Shown: positions 60,878-64,000 of the stretch, in pieces
How positions within the stretch are numbered: the first letter of the stretch is position 1
How the letters are laid out: each line of letters starts with the position of its first letter
Source of the DNA: Neobacillus kokaensis
GTDB lineage: Bacteria; Bacillota; Bacilli; Bacillales; Cytobacillaceae
Length of the DNA: 64,000 nt
Direction: 5' to 3'
Assembly: GCF_014656545.1 (NCBI RefSeq)
Contig: NZ_BNDS01000024.1
Span: forward strand, 1-64,000
Program-made: the position numbers and the translations under genes
The notes under the pieces: model-generated
What the model was told of the DNA's origin: nothing
The model's input: only the letters and a program-made list of their open reading frames with translations
The model's database searches: none

Positions 60878-61762
60878 GTGAAAGTTACAATATCTGGTGA
60901 TGTTGATTTTATTCGCAGAATTAATAATTCAAACTTTAGTGGGGTTGTCCATAGCACATTTAATCGAACCTTTAATATTCAATGTTCAGGAGATGGTGAG
61001 TTATTTACTATTGCTTGCCGCATGGTCGATAATGCTCCTAATACTTTAATTATCGATAGCGATGATTTAAGTTCCTGGGGAATTGAAGTGAACGATCGGG
61101 TTTTTGTTAAAAACAACACCCTGTATATCGAAAACAAACTCGCCATATTAGTTGAAAAAGCGAGAATATGGGCAAGTGCAATTCCGGCATACCCATGCAA
61201 TATAGATACCCTGAGCAGGAATCTAAAAACGATAAAGGAATACATTGATGCTCATGGAAAAGAGGGAGGCATTAAAAAGAAGCCAACAGTTCAAAATTCT
61301 TTTGAAGCTGAATTAGCTAGAATGCTTGAACTACGTACGAGCCTGCTATGGAGTGAATTATTAAAAAATCATAAGTCACAAGCCCTCAAACATGCGGTTT
61401 CGCTAGTAGGCCTAGGCCCAGGATTAACTCCATCGGGAGATGATTTCTTAGTTGGATTATTTACAGCTATAAATATGATTGACAGTCCATTTTACGATTG
61501 GCGGCCGTTTTGTGAAGCTGTCACAAAGAAAGCCAGACACTTAACGAATGACATCAGCTACACGACTTTGGAAAAAGCAGCAATGGGTAAAGTGAGAGAG
61601 TCTATCATCAATTTAGTAAATTCCTTAATTGCTGACAATGAAGAAGACTTAATTCTCTCTTTAAATAAAGTATTTAACATCGGTTCTTCATCCGGAACAG
61701 ATATAGCCTTAGGACTTGTCTGCGGGCTGGAGGCCAATATTATAGCAGGAGGTAAAGTATGA
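60878..61762 (+). CDS. allH: Oxamate carbamoyltransferase subunit AllH (DUF2877)
   Basis: A 294-residue protein of the DUF2877 family. The signature VGLGPGLTPSGDDFLVGLF is at about residues 180-198, and SSSGTDIALGLVCGLEANI is near the C-terminus. E. coli AllH (YlbF) works with AllF and AllG to convert oxalurate plus phosphate to oxamate and carbamoyl phosphate. I use GTG 60878, 7 nt after AGAGGT; the in-frame GTG at 60869 lies inside that site. The stop overlaps the next start by 4 nt (ATGA). Confidence 0.85.
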   Translation: MKVTISGDVDFIRRINNSNFSGVVHSTFNRTFNIQCSGDGELFTIACRMVDNAPNTLIIDSDDLSSWGIEVNDRVFVKNNTLYIENKLAILVEKARIWASAIPAYPCNIDTLSRNLKTIKEYIDAHGKEGGIKKKPTVQNSFEAELARMLELRTSLLWSELLKNHKSQALKHAVSLVGLGPGLTPSGDDFLVGLFTAINMIDSPFYDWRPFCEAVTKKARHLTNDISYTTLEKAAMGKVRESIINLVNSLIADNEEDLILSLNKVFNIGSSSGTDIALGLVCGLEANIIAGGKV

Positions 61763-63303
61763 AAGTACAAGCTTTGATTAAGCCAAATACTTATTTTGAT
61801 TCAGTATCTCTGATGTCGCTATCAACAAAAGCGAATCAAATTGAAGGTGTTGAACAAGCCATTATTGCAATGGGTACTGAAATGAATAAAGAGGTCATGA
61901 AAAACGTTGGATTACTAACACCTGAAATCGAGGAAGCAAAAACAAGTGACCTTATAATTGTAGTAAAAGCTGAAACAGATGAATTATGTGAAGAGGCTTT
62001 TCCTAAAATTGAAGAATTATTTAAGAAAAAGAATACATCAAAAGGGAAAAGTGAAGTAAAATATTCCACTATTTCTTCTGCAGCTCAAAGTGTTCCTGAA
62101 TCAAATTTAGCCATTATCGCTGTAAATGGTGCATATGCAGCCAGAGAAGCAAGAAAAGCGCTTGAAAACGATCTACACGTAATGATGTTCAGTGACAACG
62201 TAAGCGTGGAAGACGAAATTGCACTTAAGACTTTAGCTCATGAAAAAGGCCTATTAATGATGGGTCCTGACTGCGGTACAGCGATTATTGGTAACACAGC
62301 ACTTTGCTTCGCTAACGCAGTAAGGAAAGGGAATATCGGTATTGTGGCTGCATCTGGTACAGGAAGCCAAGAAGTAAGTGTTCGTATCCACGAATTTGGC
62401 GGCGGTATCACTCAACTGATTGGTACAGGCGGAAGAGACTTGAAAGAAGCCGTTGGCGGCATCATGATGCTTGATGGAATCCAAGCGCTTGAAGAAGATG
62501 AAGCGACAAAGGTAATTGTTCTTGTATCTAAGCCACCTGCACCAAGTGTGGAAGAAAAAGTACTTGCTAAAATTAAAACTTGTAAAAAGCCTGTTGTTGT
62601 GTGGTTTATCGGCGGCGACGAAGAAAAAATTACTGCAGCTGGCGGTCATTTTGCGAAAATGTCCAAAGAAGCGGCACTTAAAGCAGTTGTTCTTGCTGGT
62701 GCGGATGAAAGCAAGTTAAATAAGCGTGCGTTAAATATTCCTCTAATTGAAGAAGTTCGCACAAAGTTAACACCAGAACAAAAATATATTCGCGGTCTTT
62801 TCAGCGGCGGTACACTTTGCGATGAAGCAATGCACGCTGCAATGGAGAAATTCGATAATGTATACAGCAATATCGCAAGAGATCCTGAGTACCGTTTAAA
62901 GGACAGATATACTAGCCAGGAACATACATTCATCGACTTCGGTGATGATGAATATACACAAGGAAAGCCACATCCAATGATTGATCCTTCTACACGACTT
63001 GATAGATTTATGCAAGAAGCTAAGGATCCATCAGTAGGTGTTATTGTGATGGACTTCGTAATTGGCTACGGTGCACACGAAGACCCAGTTGGAGCGTTCC
63101 TTCCAGCAATGATTGAGGCTAAACAACTTGCTGAAGCAGAGGGCAGACATTTAGAAATTATCGGTTATGTTCTTGGAACAGAGCTTGATCCTCAAGGTCT
63201 TGAAGATCAAGTTAATAAGTTATTAGCTGCAGGCGTAACACATGCTAGCAGCAGCCAGAATGCAGGACTATTGGCTAGAGAATTTGTTGTGAAGGGAGAA
63301 TAG
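61759..63303 (+). CDS. fdrA: Oxamate carbamoyltransferase subunit AllF (FdrA)
   Basis: A 514-residue protein of the FdrA/AllF family, built like succinyl-CoA synthetase alpha subunits. Marks: KPNTYFDSVSLMSLSTKANQ at the N-terminus, MMGPDCGTAIIGN near residue 170, GIVAASGTGSQEVSVRIHEF near 195, GTGGRDL, and IDPSTRLDRFMQEAKDP near 415. It is translationally coupled to allH and 2 nt before allG, consistent with a stoichiometric complex. The reaction gives carbamoyl phosphate for ATP formation or pyrimidine/arginine synthesis. Confidence 0.9.
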   Translation: MKVQALIKPNTYFDSVSLMSLSTKANQIEGVEQAIIAMGTEMNKEVMKNVGLLTPEIEEAKTSDLIIVVKAETDELCEEAFPKIEELFKKKNTSKGKSEVKYSTISSAAQSVPESNLAIIAVNGAYAAREARKALENDLHVMMFSDNVSVEDEIALKTLAHEKGLLMMGPDCGTAIIGNTALCFANAVRKGNIGIVAASGTGSQEVSVRIHEFGGGITQLIGTGGRDLKEAVGGIMMLDGIQALEEDEATKVIVLVSKPPAPSVEEKVLAKIKTCKKPVVVWFIGGDEEKITAAGGHFAKMSKEAALKAVVLAGADESKLNKRALNIPLIEEVRTKLTPEQKYIRGLFSGGTLCDEAMHAAMEKFDNVYSNIARDPEYRLKDRYTSQEHTFIDFGDDEYTQGKPHPMIDPSTRLDRFMQEAKDPSVGVIVMDFVIGYGAHEDPVGAFLPAMIEAKQLAEAEGRHLEIIGYVLGTELDPQGLEDQVNKLLAAGVTHASSSQNAGLLAREFVVKGE

Positions 63304-63305
63304 CC

Positions 63306-64000
63306 ATGAGTAAAATTAATGAACTTTTTAAAGGGAAACCACATGTAATTAACGTAGGAATTGAATCTTTCAAGGAAGATTTAGCATCACAAGGTGCTGA
63401 AGTCATCCATTTAGAATGGACACCGCCAGGCCGGGGAAATCCTGAACTAATTGCAGCACTTGACAAGCTTGAAGATGCAGCAGTTATTGAAAAAATCGAG
63501 GAAGCTAATAAGTTAGCAGTTGAACGAATTATTAATTCTCAGCCAGTATTAATTGGCTTTGATCAAGCCATTAATTGCGTACCTGGGATGACAAAAACAA
63601 CAATCCTTCATGCAGGACCTCCGATCACTTGGGATAAAATGAACGGACCAATGAAGGGTGCTGTTACAGGAGCAATCGTATTTGAAGGTTTAGCGAAGGA
63701 TGTTGAAGAGGCTGCAGAGCTTGCTGCATCTGGTGCTATAACTTTCTCACCTTGTCATGAACATAATTGTGTTGGCTCTATGGCTGGGGTTACATCTGCA
63801 TCAATGTTTATGCACATCGTTGAGAACAAAACGTATGGCAACATTGCGTACACAAACTTAAGTGAGCAATTATCAAAAATTCTTCGTATGGGTGCGAATG
63901 ATCAAAGCGTTATTGACCGCCTAATTTGGATGCGCGATGTATTTGGTCCAATGTTAAGAGATGCAATGAAATTACATCCAACAGGCATTGATTTACGTTT
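63306..64000 (+). CDS. allG: Oxamate carbamoyltransferase subunit AllG (DUF1116), cut by window end
   Basis: The first 231 codons of a DUF1116 family gene are seen: INELFKGKPHVINVGIESFK, HLEWTPPGRGNPELI, GMTKTTILHAGPPITWDKM, GAVTGAIVFEGLA and FSPCHEHNCVGSMAGVTSAS. The CHEHNCVGSMAG block is typical of AllG/YlbE. Full family length is about 420-480 residues, so about half is present. ATG is 2 nt after the fdrA stop with GAAGGGAG upstream. The rest of the operon, possibly allD and a carbamate kinase, would lie beyond 64000. Confidence 0.9.
   Translation, partial: MSKINELFKGKPHVINVGIESFKEDLASQGAEVIHLEWTPPGRGNPELIAALDKLEDAAVIEKIEEANKLAVERIINSQPVLIGFDQAINCVPGMTKTTILHAGPPITWDKMNGPMKGAVTGAIVFEGLAKDVEEAAELAASGAITFSPCHEHNCVGSMAGVTSASMFMHIVENKTYGNIAYTNLSEQLSKILRMGANDQSVIDRLIWMRDVFGPMLRDAMKLHPTGIDLR

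Overview
The window is low-GC Gram-positive DNA with strong AGGAGG-type ribosome binding sites and many hairpin-plus-T-run terminators. Gene content (spoVR, yhdB, yhcU and pgcA in Bacillus-like order; YhgE/Pip; PucR regulators; a PucI-like permease) points to a spore-forming Bacillaceae, perhaps Neobacillus or a close relative. No rRNA, tRNA, CRISPR array or prophage was seen.

Region 1 (1-22.9 kb) is mostly chromosomal backbone. It opens with a GC-rich repeat and a decayed larB/larC locus whose pieces are fused, deleted and partly inverted. Then come a DUF1646 membrane transporter, an exported BNR-repeat propeller, YhgE/Pip, small hypothetical and cupin proteins, an MMPL exporter, deoC, a Pit phosphate transporter with its DUF47 partner, GlsB, an RluA pseudouridine synthase, yhcU-pgcA-yhdB, an M14 peptidase, spoVR, an XRE-cupin regulator, and a quinone/electrophile-stress-like trio (extradiol dioxygenase, DoxX, FMN reductase).

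Region 2 (23-33.7 kb and 58.8-64 kb) is an allantoin/purine-nitrogen utilisation locus. It has two PucR regulators, allB, allC, allE, an extra cupin, and at the right edge the three oxamate carbamoyltransferase subunit genes in the order allH-allF(fdrA)-allG, the last cut by the window end. Together these would take allantoin through allantoate and ureidoglycine to ureidoglycolate, and later oxalurate to oxamate plus carbamoyl phosphate. The ureidoglycolate dehydrogenase and carbamate kinase that would complete this are not in the window.

Region 3 (23.2-27.7 kb and 36-58 kb) is the most unusual part. It holds seven amidohydrolase-superfamily genes of three types: four cytosine-deaminase-like paralogues, two paralogues that lack the canonical H-x-H metal motif, and one TRZ/ATZ-like enzyme. 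With them are three paralogous peptide-type ABC substrate-binding lipoproteins, one DppBCDF-like permease/ATPase set, a DUF3311 plus sodium:solute symporter pair, a second SSS-like transporter, a PucI-like NCS1 permease, a sensor-poor histidine kinase and two YesN-like response regulators. Four promoters here share 13-bp direct repeats spaced 21-22 bp apart, with the last repeat 37-38 bp before a TATAAT box. I infer one regulon under the AraC-type response regulators, for uptake and stepwise hydrolysis of an unidentified cyclic amide or N-heterocycle. Its nitrogen may feed the neighbouring allantoin pathway.

The 43.6-58.0 kb part of region 3 is bracketed by two inverted copies of a degraded IS1182-like element plus a GC-rich repeat, which could mediate inversion or mark past mobilisation.
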